Shown: positions 35,064 to 45,321, counted from the first letter of the stretch. The stretch: DNA of 64,000 nucleotides from Arthrobacter sp. MAHUQ-56 (GCF_019710585.1 NZ_JAIFZQ010000022.1:62001-126000); one strand, 5' to 3'. The notes: generated by a model not told the origin, from the letters alone. Made by a program: numbers and translations.

Positions 35064-36641
35064 ATGTCGTTTCTCACTACGCGGCGGCAGTTCGCCACTG
35101 CCGCCGTCGCCGCAGGTGCCGCACTCGCCATGGGCCTTTCCGGCTGCGCGGGCGGCAGCAACGGGGCCAGCACGTCGGCCTCGAAGGTCCTCACGGTCGC
35201 CGCCAGCGCGGGCCCGACCAGCCTGGACCCCATGCTTCAGTCGGTTGACCAGATCAACAACATGTACATTAACCTCACCTACGACTCCCTGACCCGCATT
35301 GACGGAAAGGGAAACGTCGTCCCCGACCTCGCCACCAAGTGGGAGTACACCGACCCCACCACCCTCACGGTGACCCTCCGTGACGGCGTGAAGTTCTCCG
35401 ACGGCAGCCCGCTGACCGCCCAGACCGTCGCGAAATCCTTGGACTACGGCCGCACCAAGGGCGTCAACGGCCCGAACTGGCTCGGTTCGATCGCATCCGT
35501 CACCGCTGCAGATGACAAAACGGTCCTGATCAAAACCAAGGAACCGAACGACGCCCTGCCCTCGCTGCTGTCCCAGCGCATGCTGCTCGGATCTGTCATC
35601 AGCGACAAGGGACTGGCAGACCCGCAGGCACTCAAGAGCGGCAGCTACGGCGCCGGCGCCTACATGCTGGACACCGCTTCGACTGTGGCCAACGACACCT
35701 ACACCTTCGTCCCGAACAAGAACTACTGGGACCAGGGAAAGATCAAGTGGGACAAGATCGTCATTAAGGTCGTAGGCAACGCCGCAGCCGCCCTCCAGGC
35801 CGTCCAGAGCGGTTCAGCCGATCTCTTCAGCGCCGACGCGCCGACGGCCACCGCTGCCAAGGCAGCCGGCCTGGCAGTGGCCACGGCCCCGTTCGGGCTG
35901 ACCGGCATCGAATACAACGACCGCGACGGTGTCCTCGTCCCGGCACTGAAAGACCCCCGGGTCCGGCAGGCGCTGAACTACGCCATTGACCGCAAGTCCA
36001 TCGCCGATGCCGTCTACAAAGACCTTTCCATCCCCGGCACCACACCGGTCCAGAAAGGCTTCCCCGGGTACAACGAGGAGGACAACTCCGCCTACGCCTA
36101 TGACATGGACAAGGCCAAGCAGCTGCTCGCCGAGGCCGGCTATGCCAATGGATTCAGCTTCAACATGTCATCCCCGACGGCCAACAACACCAACCTCATG
36201 GCGCAGGCCGTCATCCAGTCCTGGGCCAAGCTGGGCGTGAATGCGAACCTGACCACCTACACGGATCTGGGCCAGCTCACCACCGACATCCTGGCCAAGA
36301 AGTACCCGGTATCAGCCTTCAACTACGGTGCCCTGCCGACGTATGTGCAGTCCAAGAGCTTCTTCACAGGCGGCGCAACGCAGTTCAACGCGTTCAACAC
36401 CAGCAACGACCAGATCACCCAGGCACTCGTTGAGGCATCGCAGGCAACCACCGAAGACGCCCGCGACGCCGCCTACCGCAAGGCATGGCACACAGCCGTG
36501 ATCGACCAGGCGTGGCTGACCAACGTCTACACCCGCTTCCAGCCAACCGTCTACAACGACAAGAAGATCACCGGCGTGGACATCTCAACGCAGAACCCTG
36601 TCGTTGACCTCGCCTGGACCGTCACCCCGGTCACCAAGTAG
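35064..36641 (+). CDS. ABC transporter substrate-binding lipoprotein, family 5
   Basis: A 525-residue exported lipoprotein. The N-terminus has twin arginines (TTRRQFATAAVA), so Tat export is possible, then the lipobox LSGC. The body has SLDPMLQSVDQINNMYINLTYD, LRDGVKFSDGSPLTA and ALNYAIDRKSIADAVY, typical of DppA/OppA/NikA proteins. CAGGAG precedes the ATG. Family 5 proteins also bind oligosaccharides and other compounds, which fits the enzymes here better than peptides. Confidence 0.92.
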   Translation: MSFLTTRRQFATAAVAAGAALAMGLSGCAGGSNGASTSASKVLTVAASAGPTSLDPMLQSVDQINNMYINLTYDSLTRIDGKGNVVPDLATKWEYTDPTTLTVTLRDGVKFSDGSPLTAQTVAKSLDYGRTKGVNGPNWLGSIASVTAADDKTVLIKTKEPNDALPSLLSQRMLLGSVISDKGLADPQALKSGSYGAGAYMLDTASTVANDTYTFVPNKNYWDQGKIKWDKIVIKVVGNAAAALQAVQSGSADLFSADAPTATAAKAAGLAVATAPFGLTGIEYNDRDGVLVPALKDPRVRQALNYAIDRKSIADAVYKDLSIPGTTPVQKGFPGYNEEDNSAYAYDMDKAKQLLAEAGYANGFSFNMSSPTANNTNLMAQAVIQSWAKLGVNANLTTYTDLGQLTTDILAKKYPVSAFNYGALPTYVQSKSFFTGGATQFNAFNTSNDQITQALVEASQATTEDARDAAYRKAWHTAVIDQAWLTNVYTRFQPTVYNDKKITGVDISTQNPVVDLAWTVTPVTK

Positions 36642-36669
36642 CGGCTTCGGGCCGTAACACCGAAAGCCC

Positions 36670-36706
36670 GGTGCGGGGAAGCAGCAAAGGCTGACTTCCC
36701 CGCACC
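36670..36706 (+). terminator. Hairpin after the binding-protein gene
   Basis: A perfect 12-bp stem, GGTGCGGGGAAG (36670-36681) with CTTCCCCGCACC (36695-36706), 28 bp after the stop codon. Hairpins at this place often raise binding-protein levels over downstream genes by stabilising the message or partly ending transcription. Confidence 0.65.
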
Positions 36707-36735
36707 ATCCACTTCCAGGACGGAACGAAAGCAGC

Positions 36736-37641
36736 ATGAAATCAACCGTGGGAATCGCCGGAACCGGCGTCTGGGCCCAACGCGTGCACCTCCCCGCCCT
36801 CGCTGCCCACCCCGACGTCACCTTGGCCGGGATCTGGGGCCGTGACCAGGCCAAAACCCGGGCCATCGGTGACCAACTTGGCATTAGGGTGTTCGACCGG
36901 TACGACCAGCTCCTGGAAGCCGTAGACATCATTGACCTCGCAATTGTCCCCGGGCTGCAACCTGAATACGGCCTCCAGGCCGCTGAGGCCGGATGCCACC
37001 TCATGCTGGAAAAACCAGCCGGTACCGACGCAGCCTCCGTGAAAGCACTGCACCAGGCGATCACCAGCCATGACCTGGCCGCAACCGTGTTCCTTGGCAG
37101 GTTCTTCGATTCCGAACGGCTCCCGTGGCTCGAAGCCCACGCAATCCGTCCCTGGGAACATGCACGTGCCGAATGGATCGCATCGAGCTTCCTGGCTGGA
37201 AACGCCTTCGCCGGACCATGGCGGGACCAAGCGGGTGCGCTGTACGACGTCGGCCCGCACATCCTTTCCCAACTGGATTTCCTGCTCGGTCCGGTCACAG
37301 ACTTCACCATCAGTAACTGGGACGCCGAAGGCGACCTTGCCCTCGCGTTCCACCATGAATCCGGTGCCACCAGCGACGTACTGATCAACGTGCACACCGC
37401 CGTCGACCAGACACGCGAGGGCCTTGTCCTCACCGGACCGGGAGAATCGGCCCTTTCACCCCACAGCCCCATCAACCACGGGCTCGCGTTCTCCGCCATG
37501 ATCGACCACCTCCTGGCACAGATCCGGCACGCCGAGACCAACGACTCCATCACCCGCATGACCGGCACCGGCGCGGCGCTGCGCCACGTCGAGCTCATGG
37601 AACGAATCCACGCTGCCGCCCCTCAGGCAGCAGCCCACTGA
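36736..37641 (+). CDS. Gfo/Idh/MocA family oxidoreductase
   Basis: A 301-residue protein with an N-terminal Rossmann fold (VGIAGTGVWAQRVHLPAL), the family Lys in HLMLEKPAGTDA and YDVGPHILSQLDFLLG in the C-terminal half. It is shorter than typical members (about 340-380), with a reduced C-terminal domain. Its TGA overlaps an ATG of the next frame. It probably oxidises a sugar or cyclitol derivative imported by the preceding transporter. Confidence 0.86.
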   Translation: MKSTVGIAGTGVWAQRVHLPALAAHPDVTLAGIWGRDQAKTRAIGDQLGIRVFDRYDQLLEAVDIIDLAIVPGLQPEYGLQAAEAGCHLMLEKPAGTDAASVKALHQAITSHDLAATVFLGRFFDSERLPWLEAHAIRPWEHARAEWIASSFLAGNAFAGPWRDQAGALYDVGPHILSQLDFLLGPVTDFTISNWDAEGDLALAFHHESGATSDVLINVHTAVDQTREGLVLTGPGESALSPHSPINHGLAFSAMIDHLLAQIRHAETNDSITRMTGTGAALRHVELMERIHAAAPQAAAH

Positions 37642-37673
37642 TGGCTTCTCGGAAGGAAGCGGAAGGACACGAA

Positions 37674-38624
37674 ATGACCACCCAGACCAAGCAACTGCGC
37701 TCAGTCCAAATGGCGGGCCCGGCACACCTGAAACCAGCATCCACTACCGACACGGTCGTCCCCGGCCACGCTGAAGTACGGGTCAGACTGGAACTTGCCG
37801 GGATCTGCGGAAGCGACAAACCCGGATTCGTCTGGGGCAAGGACAAAGACGGGAACAGCCCCGCAGGGTTTCCCACCCACGAATGCATCGGCACCGTGCT
37901 GGAAGCACCCGGCCACCCCGACCTGGTGGGCCAGCGCGTCATCGCCATCCCCAACCACGACGCCGGGCTCCGCGAGGAATTCTGCGCCGCGGTCAGTAAG
38001 ACCTACATCCTCCGGTACCAGCTGCCGGATACAACCGCCATCCTCGCCCAGCCCCTGGCCACCGTTCTGGCAGCCATTGACCGACTCGGCGACATCCGCC
38101 GCGCCAGTGCCTGCGTCCTGGGCCTGGGCCCCATCGGCCTCATGTTCGGCTACGTCCTGCGGGAACGGGGCGTCGGCTCATTGGTCGGTTACGACCGGCA
38201 GGACCGATCCGGCGCCCCCTTCAGTTCTTCCTTCGACCGCACCACGACGGAGATTGAGTCCGACGCCGCCTTCGACATCGTCGTCGATGCCGTAGGGCAC
38301 GACCAGGACCTGGTCAACTTTGCGATCAGCAAGACCACGCACAGCGGGACCATGCTCGCCTTCGGCGTCCCCGACGACGACATCTACGCCCTGAACTACA
38401 AAGCGTTCTTCCGCAAGTGCCTGGCCATGATCGCCAACGTCCAGCCGGACTGGCAGACCTACCTGCCCCTGGCGGAAGAGTTCATCGCAGCCCACCCCGA
38501 CCTGGGCAAACTGGTCACCCACGTCTTCGACGTTGCCGAGGCCCAGTCCGCGTTTGAAACCGCGTTCCTGCTGGAAGACCCCGCCCGCGGCAAAGTCCTC
38601 ATCAGCGCAGGATCATGGCAATAA
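37674..38624 (+). CDS. Medium-chain dehydrogenase-like protein lacking the structural zinc site
   Basis: A 316-residue member of the alcohol dehydrogenase superfamily: LELAGICGSDKPGF and THECIGTVLEAPGH at the catalytic zinc site, and CVLGLGPIGLMFGYVL for the coenzyme. The four-Cys structural zinc loop is missing (NHDAGLREEFCAAVSKTYIL instead), and the protein is short. GGAAGGA lies before the ATG at 37674; the ATG at 37641 overlapping the previous stop is an alternative. It is probably a sugar or polyol dehydrogenase. Confidence 0.8.
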   Translation: MTTQTKQLRSVQMAGPAHLKPASTTDTVVPGHAEVRVRLELAGICGSDKPGFVWGKDKDGNSPAGFPTHECIGTVLEAPGHPDLVGQRVIAIPNHDAGLREEFCAAVSKTYILRYQLPDTTAILAQPLATVLAAIDRLGDIRRASACVLGLGPIGLMFGYVLRERGVGSLVGYDRQDRSGAPFSSSFDRTTTEIESDAAFDIVVDAVGHDQDLVNFAISKTTHSGTMLAFGVPDDDIYALNYKAFFRKCLAMIANVQPDWQTYLPLAEEFIAAHPDLGKLVTHVFDVAEAQSAFETAFLLEDPARGKVLISAGSWQ

Positions 38625-38659
38625 CCGAAAACCAGTACATCCCAGCCAAGGAAACAATT

Positions 38660-40261
38660 GTGATTCTGACCGGACACTCACTCATCGCAGGCCGCTCCGC
38701 CGCCGGAACCGGCGGAAAGACCACGGGCTTCAACCCAGCCACCAACCAGCCCCTGAACCCGGCGTATACCCTCATCAGCCCGAATCAGCTCCAAGAAGCC
38801 ACATCCGCCGCAGCCGAGGCATTCGAGTCCTTCCGCGCACTCGACCCGCACACCCACGCTGCCTTCCTGGATTCGATCGCCGAAAATATCGAAGCCGCTG
38901 GCGATGACTTGCTGGCACGCGCGGCCCTCGAAACCGGGCTCCCCTGGGCCCGGCTGGAAACCGAACGCTCACGCACCACCAAGCAGCTGCGCCTCTTTGC
39001 AGACGTCGTGCGGCAGGGAGACTTCCGCGGCGTCCGCATCGACCCCGCACAGCCGGACAGGACACCCCTGCCCCGGCCCGACATTCGCCAACGCCAAATC
39101 CCGCTGGGACCCGTGGCCGTGTTCGGTGCCAGCAACTTCCCATTCGCCTTCTCCACGGCCGGTGGCGATACGGCATCGGCCCTGGCCGCCGGCTGCCCTG
39201 TCGTATTCAAAGCGCACAACGCCCACCCGGGGACCAGCGAAATCGTCGGGCACGCCATCACCCAGGCCGTAAAGGACCACGGACTTCACCCTGGTGTGTT
39301 CTCCCTCATTTACGGTCCCGGCTCCAGCATTGGCCAGGCCCTGGTTGCCGACCCTGCCATCAAAGCTGTCGGCTTCACCGGTTCCCGGGCCGCAGGCACC
39401 GCCCTCATGCGCACCGCTGCCGCACGCCCGGAACCCATCCCCGTGTACGCGGAGATGTCCTCCCTTAACCCGGTCTTCGTCCTTCCCGGCGCTCTGGATG
39501 GCGACGTGGACGCCCTGGCCAGCCAATACATCACCGCCGTCACCGGCAGCTCCGGCCAGCTCTGCACCTCCCCCGGCCTGTTGTTCGCCCCCGCAGGGGA
39601 GGCTGGCGACAAACTCGCTGCCGCCGTCGGACGCGCTGTTGCTGGCTGCAGCGGGCAGACGATGCTTACCCAAGGCATCGCCAGCGCCTGGCACCAGGGC
39701 GTCGACGCGCTGTCGGGAACCCCGGCCGTAACCCCGTTGGGCCACGGCATTGAAGGAGAAACCCAGAACGCCCCGGCCCCGGCCGTGTTCGAAGCCCCAC
39801 TGCCGGAGTTCCTGGCAAACCCGGTCCTGCATGATGAAATCTTCGGGGCGGCGAGCCTGGTCATCCGCTACGAAACCATCGAAGACCTCATCAGGGCTGC
39901 GGCCCAGCTCGAAGGGCAACTGACAGCGACGCTGCAACTCACGGAATCGGACCATGACGAAGCAGCCCGGCTGTTACCTACCCTTGAACGCAAGGTCGGC
40001 AGGATCATCGTCAACGGCTGGCCCACTGGGGTGGAGGTCGGACACGCCGTCATCCACGGCGGCCCCTACCCGGCGACCTCGGATTCCCGGACGACATCCG
40101 TCGGGACGCTGGCCATCAACCGCTTCCTGCGGCCGGTTGCCTACCAGAACCTGCCCGATGAACTGCTGCCGCCGGCGCTGCAGGAGAACAACCCCTGGCA
40201 CCTGATCCGCAGGATCGACGGCTCGCTGGTCATGCCGGAACCGTCCCACGCGGCCAGCTAA
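38660..40261 (+). CDS. Aldehyde dehydrogenase, ketoglutarate-semialdehyde type
   Basis: A 533-residue NADP-type aldehyde dehydrogenase. Motifs: GPVAVFGASNFPFAFSTAGG, FTGSRAAGTAL, the general base Glu in PVYAEMSSLNP and the catalytic Cys in GSSGQLCTSPG. The distinctive FGASNFPFAFS pattern marks the alpha-ketoglutaric semialdehyde dehydrogenase subfamily used in sugar-acid breakdown. I chose the GTG at 38660 because AAGGA lies 7 nt before it; an ATG at 38615 overlaps the preceding gene. Confidence 0.88.
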   Translation: MILTGHSLIAGRSAAGTGGKTTGFNPATNQPLNPAYTLISPNQLQEATSAAAEAFESFRALDPHTHAAFLDSIAENIEAAGDDLLARAALETGLPWARLETERSRTTKQLRLFADVVRQGDFRGVRIDPAQPDRTPLPRPDIRQRQIPLGPVAVFGASNFPFAFSTAGGDTASALAAGCPVVFKAHNAHPGTSEIVGHAITQAVKDHGLHPGVFSLIYGPGSSIGQALVADPAIKAVGFTGSRAAGTALMRTAAARPEPIPVYAEMSSLNPVFVLPGALDGDVDALASQYITAVTGSSGQLCTSPGLLFAPAGEAGDKLAAAVGRAVAGCSGQTMLTQGIASAWHQGVDALSGTPAVTPLGHGIEGETQNAPAPAVFEAPLPEFLANPVLHDEIFGAASLVIRYETIEDLIRAAAQLEGQLTATLQLTESDHDEAARLLPTLERKVGRIIVNGWPTGVEVGHAVIHGGPYPATSDSRTTSVGTLAINRFLRPVAYQNLPDELLPPALQENNPWHLIRRIDGSLVMPEPSHAAS

Positions 40262-40310
40262 AGCCCGCTACGCACCAGCACTGCACTACCGCTCACAGGA
40301 GAAGCTACCG

Positions 40311-43157
40311 ATGGCCACCACCACGACCGAACCCTACCGCGCACCAGCCCAGGCACTCGTCGCCGACCTGCGTGCCCGGATCCACGGAACGGTCGACGAC
40401 ACGTCCTTGACCCGGGCACTCTACTCCACGGACGCCTCGAACTACCGGGTCGTCCCCGAGGTGGTAGTGATGCCCGAATCCAAAGAGGATGTCGTGGCCG
40501 CCGTGGCCGCCGCCCGGACGCATGGCATCCCTGTCACAGTCCGCGGCGGCGGTACCTCCTGCGCCGGCAACGCGGTGGGGCCGGGCATGGTGCTGGATTT
40601 CTCACGGCACATGAACCGCGTCCTGGCTCTCAACCCTGAATCCGGCACAGCGGTAGTGGAACCTGGGACGGTGCTCAGCACCCTACAGCGGGAAGCCGCA
40701 CCGTTCGGCCTGCGGTTCGGGCCCGACCCATCCACCGCGACCCGCTGCACCATCGGCGGAATGATCGGCAACAACGCCTGCGGCCCGCACGGACTCTCGT
40801 ACGGGCGGACTGCCGACAACGTCATCGCCATGACCTGGCTCACCGGCGACGGCGACATCATCACCGTCGGTTCCGGAACCAACGCACTGGACGTGGTCCC
40901 GGGCCTGGCCGAATTCGTCAACGACCACCTCGCCGTGCTCCGCACCGAATTCGGCCGGTTCGGGCGGCAAATTTCCGGCTACTCCCTCGAACACCTGCTG
41001 CCCGAAAACGGACGCAACCTCGCCGCCGCCCTGACCGGCACCGAGGGGACCTGCGGAATCCTCCTCGAAGCCACGGTCAGGCTGGTGCCGCGCGCCGCGG
41101 CACCAGCCCTGGCCGTTCTCGGATACGCGGACATGCCCTCCGCTGCCGACGATGTTCCCAATCTGCTGCCCTCCCGCCCGCTGGCGCTGGAAGGACTCGA
41201 CGCCCAGCTCGTCGACGTCGTCCGCCGGGCACACGGAGCCGCCAGTGTCCCCGCGTTGCCGGCAGGCGGCGGCTGGCTCATGGCCGAAATCGGCGGAGCA
41301 ACATCGGAAGAGGCTCTTGAAGCGGCCGGTAAGCTCGTCGCAGCCTCCAACTCCACAGATGCCGTTATCCTGCCGGCCGGGCCGGAAGCAACACGGCTGT
41401 GGCAAATCCGTGCCGACGGCGCCGGACTGGCTGGCCGCACAGCCCAAGGGCAGCAGGCCTGGCCCGGCTGGGAAGACTCCGCCGTGCCACCGGAACACCT
41501 TGGAGACTACCTGCGGGGCATGGAAGCTCTGATGGCCGACGAAGGCGTCTCCGGGCTTGCCTACGGACACTTTGGAGACGGGTGTGTCCACGTTCGGGTT
41601 GACTTCCCCCTGGAGAACAACGCCGCCCTGATGCGAAGGTTCCTCGAACGCGCCGCCGCCCTCGCCGCCCACTACGGAGGGTCCCTCTCCGGCGAACACG
41701 GCGACGGCCGGGCACGGTCGGAGCTGCTGTCCACCATGTACAGCCCCGAGGCGCTGCAGGCGATGGAGAAATTCAAGGCCCTGTTTGATCCCGAAGACCT
41801 GATGAACCCCGGTGTCGTCGTCCGGCCCGCCCCGCTCGATGCCGACCTCCGCCGCCCCCAGGCTCTGCCGCTGACAGCAACCGACGGATTTGCGTTCGCC
41901 CACGACGGCGGCGACATCACCAAAGCCGTACACCGGTGCGTCGGCGTCGGAAAATGCCGGGCCGACCTGCGTGAACAGGGCGGCTTCATGTGCCCCTCCT
42001 ACACGGCGACCAGCGACGAGAAAGACTCAACCCGAGGCCGGGCCCGTACACTGCAGGAGATGCTCAACGGCGGCGTAGTCACCCTTGGCTGGAATTCACC
42101 CGAGGTCCACGATGCCCTCGACCTGTGCCTCAGCTGCAAAGCGTGCGCCAATGACTGCCCCACCGGCATCGACATGGCAATGTTCAAATCCGAAGCCCTT
42201 CACCAGTCGTACAAGGGACGCCTCCGCCCGCTCAGCCACTACACACTCGGCCGACTCCCGCAGTGGCTGAAACTCGCAGCCCCCGTCGCCCTCGTGGTCA
42301 ATATCGCTGGGCGGATCCCGGCACTGCGCAAACTCATGATGACAGCGATGGGGGCGGACACCCGCCGTTCCCTCCCCGACCTGCCATTGGCACCGTTCCG
42401 GTGGACCAAACAAGCAAAGCGAACAACGCCGTCCACCGATCCCAGGGCACCACAGGTGCTGCTGTGGGTCGATTCCTTCTCCGACGCCATGGCCCCCGGC
42501 ATTCCCAAAGATGCCTTGGAAGTCCTCCACGCCGTAGGCGCAGACGTCGAAGTAGCAGGTCAGGGCGCCTGCTGCGGACTCACACTCATTTCCACGGGCC
42601 AACTCACCGCCGCCAAGGCCAAACTCCGGAAAACCCTCGATATCCTCATCCCTCACGTACGGGCAGGCCGGACCGTCGTCGGACTCGAACCAAGTTGCAC
42701 CGCCACGCTCCGCTCCGACCTGTTGGAACTGCTCCCCGATGATCCGCGCTCAGCGGAACTGGCGCGCTCGGTGAAAACAATCGCCGAGTTCCTCGCCTCG
42801 ATCCACTGGACCCCGCCAAAGCTTGAAGAGAAACTGCTCGCCCAGCCCCACTGCCATCAGTACTCCGTCATGGGATACAACGCCGACGTAGCACTTTTGG
42901 AGTCCATGGGATGCGACGTTGAAACCTCGGCAGGGTGTTGCGGACTCGCAGGAAACTTCGGCATGGAAAAGGGTCACTACGAGACTTCGGAGAAGATCGC
43001 CCGAGACGGTGTCCTGGCCAAAGCAGCAGCCCACCCTGACCGCTCTATCCTCGCCGACGGATTTTCCTGCCGAACCCAGGTCAAAGACCTCGCCGGCCTC
43101 GACAGCCGGCATCTCGTGCAAGTCCTTGCCGAGGCAATCCGGAACAAAGAAGGCTGA
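40311..43157 (+). CDS. FAD/Fe-S D-2-hydroxyacid dehydrogenase (D-lactate/glycolate type)
   Basis: A 948-residue fusion. Residues 1-520 are a FAD_binding_4 and FAD-oxidase_C unit (TVRGGGTSCAGNAVGPG, GEHGDGRARSELL). Residues about 540-630 hold two cluster motifs (CVGVGKCRADLREQ..MCPS and CLSCKACANDCPTG). The C-terminal third has GlpC-like cysteine-rich parts (GQGACCGL, SAGCCGLAGNFG). Such enzymes oxidise D-lactate, glycolate or similar acids and pass electrons to the respiratory chain. CAGGAG precedes the ATG. All parts look intact. Confidence 0.92.
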   Translation: MATTTTEPYRAPAQALVADLRARIHGTVDDTSLTRALYSTDASNYRVVPEVVVMPESKEDVVAAVAAARTHGIPVTVRGGGTSCAGNAVGPGMVLDFSRHMNRVLALNPESGTAVVEPGTVLSTLQREAAPFGLRFGPDPSTATRCTIGGMIGNNACGPHGLSYGRTADNVIAMTWLTGDGDIITVGSGTNALDVVPGLAEFVNDHLAVLRTEFGRFGRQISGYSLEHLLPENGRNLAAALTGTEGTCGILLEATVRLVPRAAAPALAVLGYADMPSAADDVPNLLPSRPLALEGLDAQLVDVVRRAHGAASVPALPAGGGWLMAEIGGATSEEALEAAGKLVAASNSTDAVILPAGPEATRLWQIRADGAGLAGRTAQGQQAWPGWEDSAVPPEHLGDYLRGMEALMADEGVSGLAYGHFGDGCVHVRVDFPLENNAALMRRFLERAAALAAHYGGSLSGEHGDGRARSELLSTMYSPEALQAMEKFKALFDPEDLMNPGVVVRPAPLDADLRRPQALPLTATDGFAFAHDGGDITKAVHRCVGVGKCRADLREQGGFMCPSYTATSDEKDSTRGRARTLQEMLNGGVVTLGWNSPEVHDALDLCLSCKACANDCPTGIDMAMFKSEALHQSYKGRLRPLSHYTLGRLPQWLKLAAPVALVVNIAGRIPALRKLMMTAMGADTRRSLPDLPLAPFRWTKQAKRTTPSTDPRAPQVLLWVDSFSDAMAPGIPKDALEVLHAVGADVEVAGQGACCGLTLISTGQLTAAKAKLRKTLDILIPHVRAGRTVVGLEPSCTATLRSDLLELLPDDPRSAELARSVKTIAEFLASIHWTPPKLEEKLLAQPHCHQYSVMGYNADVALLESMGCDVETSAGCCGLAGNFGMEKGHYETSEKIARDGVLAKAAAHPDRSILADGFSCRTQVKDLAGLDSRHLVQVLAEAIRNKEG

Positions 43158-43189
43158 GTCCAGCCGCCCATTCACCGCGAGGACACCTA

Positions 43190-44539
43190 ATGCCGCACGA
43201 ATGGCGACAGCAACCCTTCCGGACTGACAGGGACCTGAGGCGCCGCTACGTCCGCGCCGGCGCACTGACCCTGATTACAGTCGGACTCGCAGCACTAAAC
43301 ACCCGTGCTCCGCTCGTCGGGCTCGGACCGGTCCTGGGGTCCATTCAACAGGAGTCCGGCCTTAGCACCGCGGCGGCCGGTCTGCTGACCGCTATCCCGG
43401 TCCTGTGCTTTGGGCTGGTGACTCCGGCGACGGGGTGGCTCATCGGACGGATCGGCCTCAACCACGCCATGCTGTACTTCTTTGCTGCCTTGGGCGTCGG
43501 AATCTTCCTGCGGTCTTTTGCAGGGACACCCGGCGCAATCTTCGGCACTGTCATGATCGGTATCGGCATGACGATCATGAACGTGGCGACCCCTCTGTTC
43601 ATTGGCAGGGATTTTCCAATGCGCGCTGCGCTCCTTACCGGATTGACGACCGCGGCTGCCAATGTCGGTACCACCCTCGCGGCTGCGTTCACGGCTCCGT
43701 TGGCAGGAGTAGTGGGCTGGCGGTGGGCATTGTTCGCTTGGGCAGGTATCACCGCCATCGCCGCTGGTGCTTGGCTGCTTGTTTTTCCGCCCTTCCTTGA
43801 CCATCCCCGCTGGAGCACAAGACGCCAAGCACAGTCCGTAAACAAGCAGCCGGCCGCCACCACTTACCGTAAGGCTCCGGTTAGCAAGCGCAGCAATGGG
43901 ACAAAACTCAGCTCGGCAAATCGGCGCATGATGCTCTACTTCACTGCCGCCTTCGCCTTTCATAACATGGCCTACTACGCCATCACGTTGTGGCTCCCAA
44001 GTTTTCTGATGGAAACCCGGGCAATGGCATCATCCGAGGCCGGAGTGGCGGCCAGCCTATTTCAGCTCCTGGCCATCATCGGGCCGCTGCTCATTCCTCT
44101 CTTGACCCGGGTACTGGGGTGGGGAGCCCAAGGTTTGTTCATCACGGTAGCCAGCTGTTGGATCATTCTGCCTTCTGGTCTGCTGGCAGCACCCCAGCTA
44201 TGGCCCCTATGGGCTGCACTCGGAGGCATTGCCCAAGGCGGAACCTTCACCGTCATCTTCACTGTCGTGATCGAGCGGGCTCCAAGCCTTGCCGAAAACC
44301 GCCGTATGACAGCATTCATCCAGTCCATTGGCTATGGCATTGCGGCGTCGGGTCCCGTTTTGATGGGACTCATTCGCGATGTCGCCGGAGGGTGGACGCC
44401 ACCGCTCCTTCTCATCGTTGGTGCCCTCATCATTATGGCGGCGTGCGGCGTCTCAGGCATCAGAACGTCCAGTCATAAGTTCTCCCCGTCACGACAGCCC
44501 GATACCCCCGCTGCCCATAGTGTGGAGCAACGGCTCTAG
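43190..44539 (+). CDS. MFS transporter, CynX/NimT type
   Basis: A 449-residue inner-membrane protein of twelve segments, with NTRAPLVGLGPVLGSIQQE near the N-terminus as in CynX/NimT carriers. A central Lys/Arg/Ser-rich loop (about 205-240) joins the halves. It is 33 bp after the dehydrogenase gene and the last transporter of this arm. Substrates of the family range from cyanate to nitroimidazoles and organic acids. It may import or export an intermediate. Confidence 0.87.
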   Translation: MPHEWRQQPFRTDRDLRRRYVRAGALTLITVGLAALNTRAPLVGLGPVLGSIQQESGLSTAAAGLLTAIPVLCFGLVTPATGWLIGRIGLNHAMLYFFAALGVGIFLRSFAGTPGAIFGTVMIGIGMTIMNVATPLFIGRDFPMRAALLTGLTTAAANVGTTLAAAFTAPLAGVVGWRWALFAWAGITAIAAGAWLLVFPPFLDHPRWSTRRQAQSVNKQPAATTYRKAPVSKRSNGTKLSSANRRMMLYFTAAFAFHNMAYYAITLWLPSFLMETRAMASSEAGVAASLFQLLAIIGPLLIPLLTRVLGWGAQGLFITVASCWIILPSGLLAAPQLWPLWAALGGIAQGGTFTVIFTVVIERAPSLAENRRMTAFIQSIGYGIAASGPVLMGLIRDVAGGWTPPLLLIVGALIIMAACGVSGIRTSSHKFSPSRQPDTPAAHSVEQRL

Positions 44540-44619
44540 AAAACTTGGCACCCTGTTGGAAGCCTCCACATCTCCGAAGGACTATCGTTAAAGCACCGAC
44601 GAAGGAAATGGACGGAACG

Positions 44620-45285
44620 ATGGCTGAAACAGTGGGACCGCGGTCTACGCTGCAGGACAGGGTGTACACGCGGTTGCAAAACGAAATCGCAAATGGTGAG
44701 CTCGCCCCCGGTTCAAAGCTACTCGTTGCGCACCTGGCCGAACGCTTCGGCACGTCCCAAGCCCCCGTCCGTGAAGCCCTGCGCCGCCTCACTGAAGAAG
44801 GCGTCGCGGTCACGGTGCCGTACGCCGGGACTGTCGTGAAAGAACCCACATGGGAAGAAATCGAGGACATCTACCTGCTGCGCGAGGAACTGGAAGCCTT
44901 CGCCGTACGCAGGATCCTGACCCACTCTCCCACCAAGCTACAAGGCATCAAACGGGCATTCCGAGACCTCCAGCGGGCAGTGCGCGCCGGAGACCCCGTC
45001 GCCGTCATCGACGCTGACGTCGCGTTCCATCAATCCGTATGTGTTGAGGCCGGAAGCAGCCTGACCCTCGAAGTCTGGACCATGATCGTCAAACGATTCC
45101 GCGGCGTACGACTCCTGCTGGAAAGAGCGAACCCCGACGATCTCAGCACTGTCATCGAAACCCATGGTTCACTCGTGGACGCGCTGGAGACCGGGGACGC
45201 CGAACTTGCCGAAAAGGCCTTCCGGGAACACCTTCGCTCGGCAGCCAGGAACATTAAGCGGCGGTACCCAACCAACCAAGATTAA
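44620..45285 (+). CDS. GntR family regulator, FCD type (second copy)
   Basis: A 221-residue close paralogue of the regulator at 27836-28540: the same LVAHLAERFGTSQAPVREAL recognition helix, and the ligand domain residues DADVAFHQSVCVEAGS and IETHGSLVDALE. The near-identical DNA-reading helix predicts shared operators, while the divergent ligand domain may sense a different compound. ATG 44608 is an alternative start. It closes the catabolic island on the right. Confidence 0.92.
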   Translation: MAETVGPRSTLQDRVYTRLQNEIANGELAPGSKLLVAHLAERFGTSQAPVREALRRLTEEGVAVTVPYAGTVVKEPTWEEIEDIYLLREELEAFAVRRILTHSPTKLQGIKRAFRDLQRAVRAGDPVAVIDADVAFHQSVCVEAGSSLTLEVWTMIVKRFRGVRLLLERANPDDLSTVIETHGSLVDALETGDAELAEKAFREHLRSAARNIKRRYPTNQD

Positions 45286-45314
45286 CGATAATTTTTTCGA
45301 TGTTCGGGTAGACT
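45286..45314 (+). promoter_or_regulatory. rmlA promoter with candidate GntR site
   Basis: TAGACT (45309-45314) is a -10 box ending 7 nt before the rmlA ATG, which predicts a leaderless message. The sequence CGATAATTTTTTCGATG (45286-45302) covers the -35 area and resembles the site between the other GntR gene and its divergent operon. Confidence 0.5.
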
Positions 45315-45321
45315 AAAGCAC

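Noticed and set aside
40683..41933. A 416-codon minus-strand frame inside the FAD/Fe-S dehydrogenase gene
   Set aside because: Antisense shadow; the plus-strand protein has continuous FAD and Fe-S motifs.
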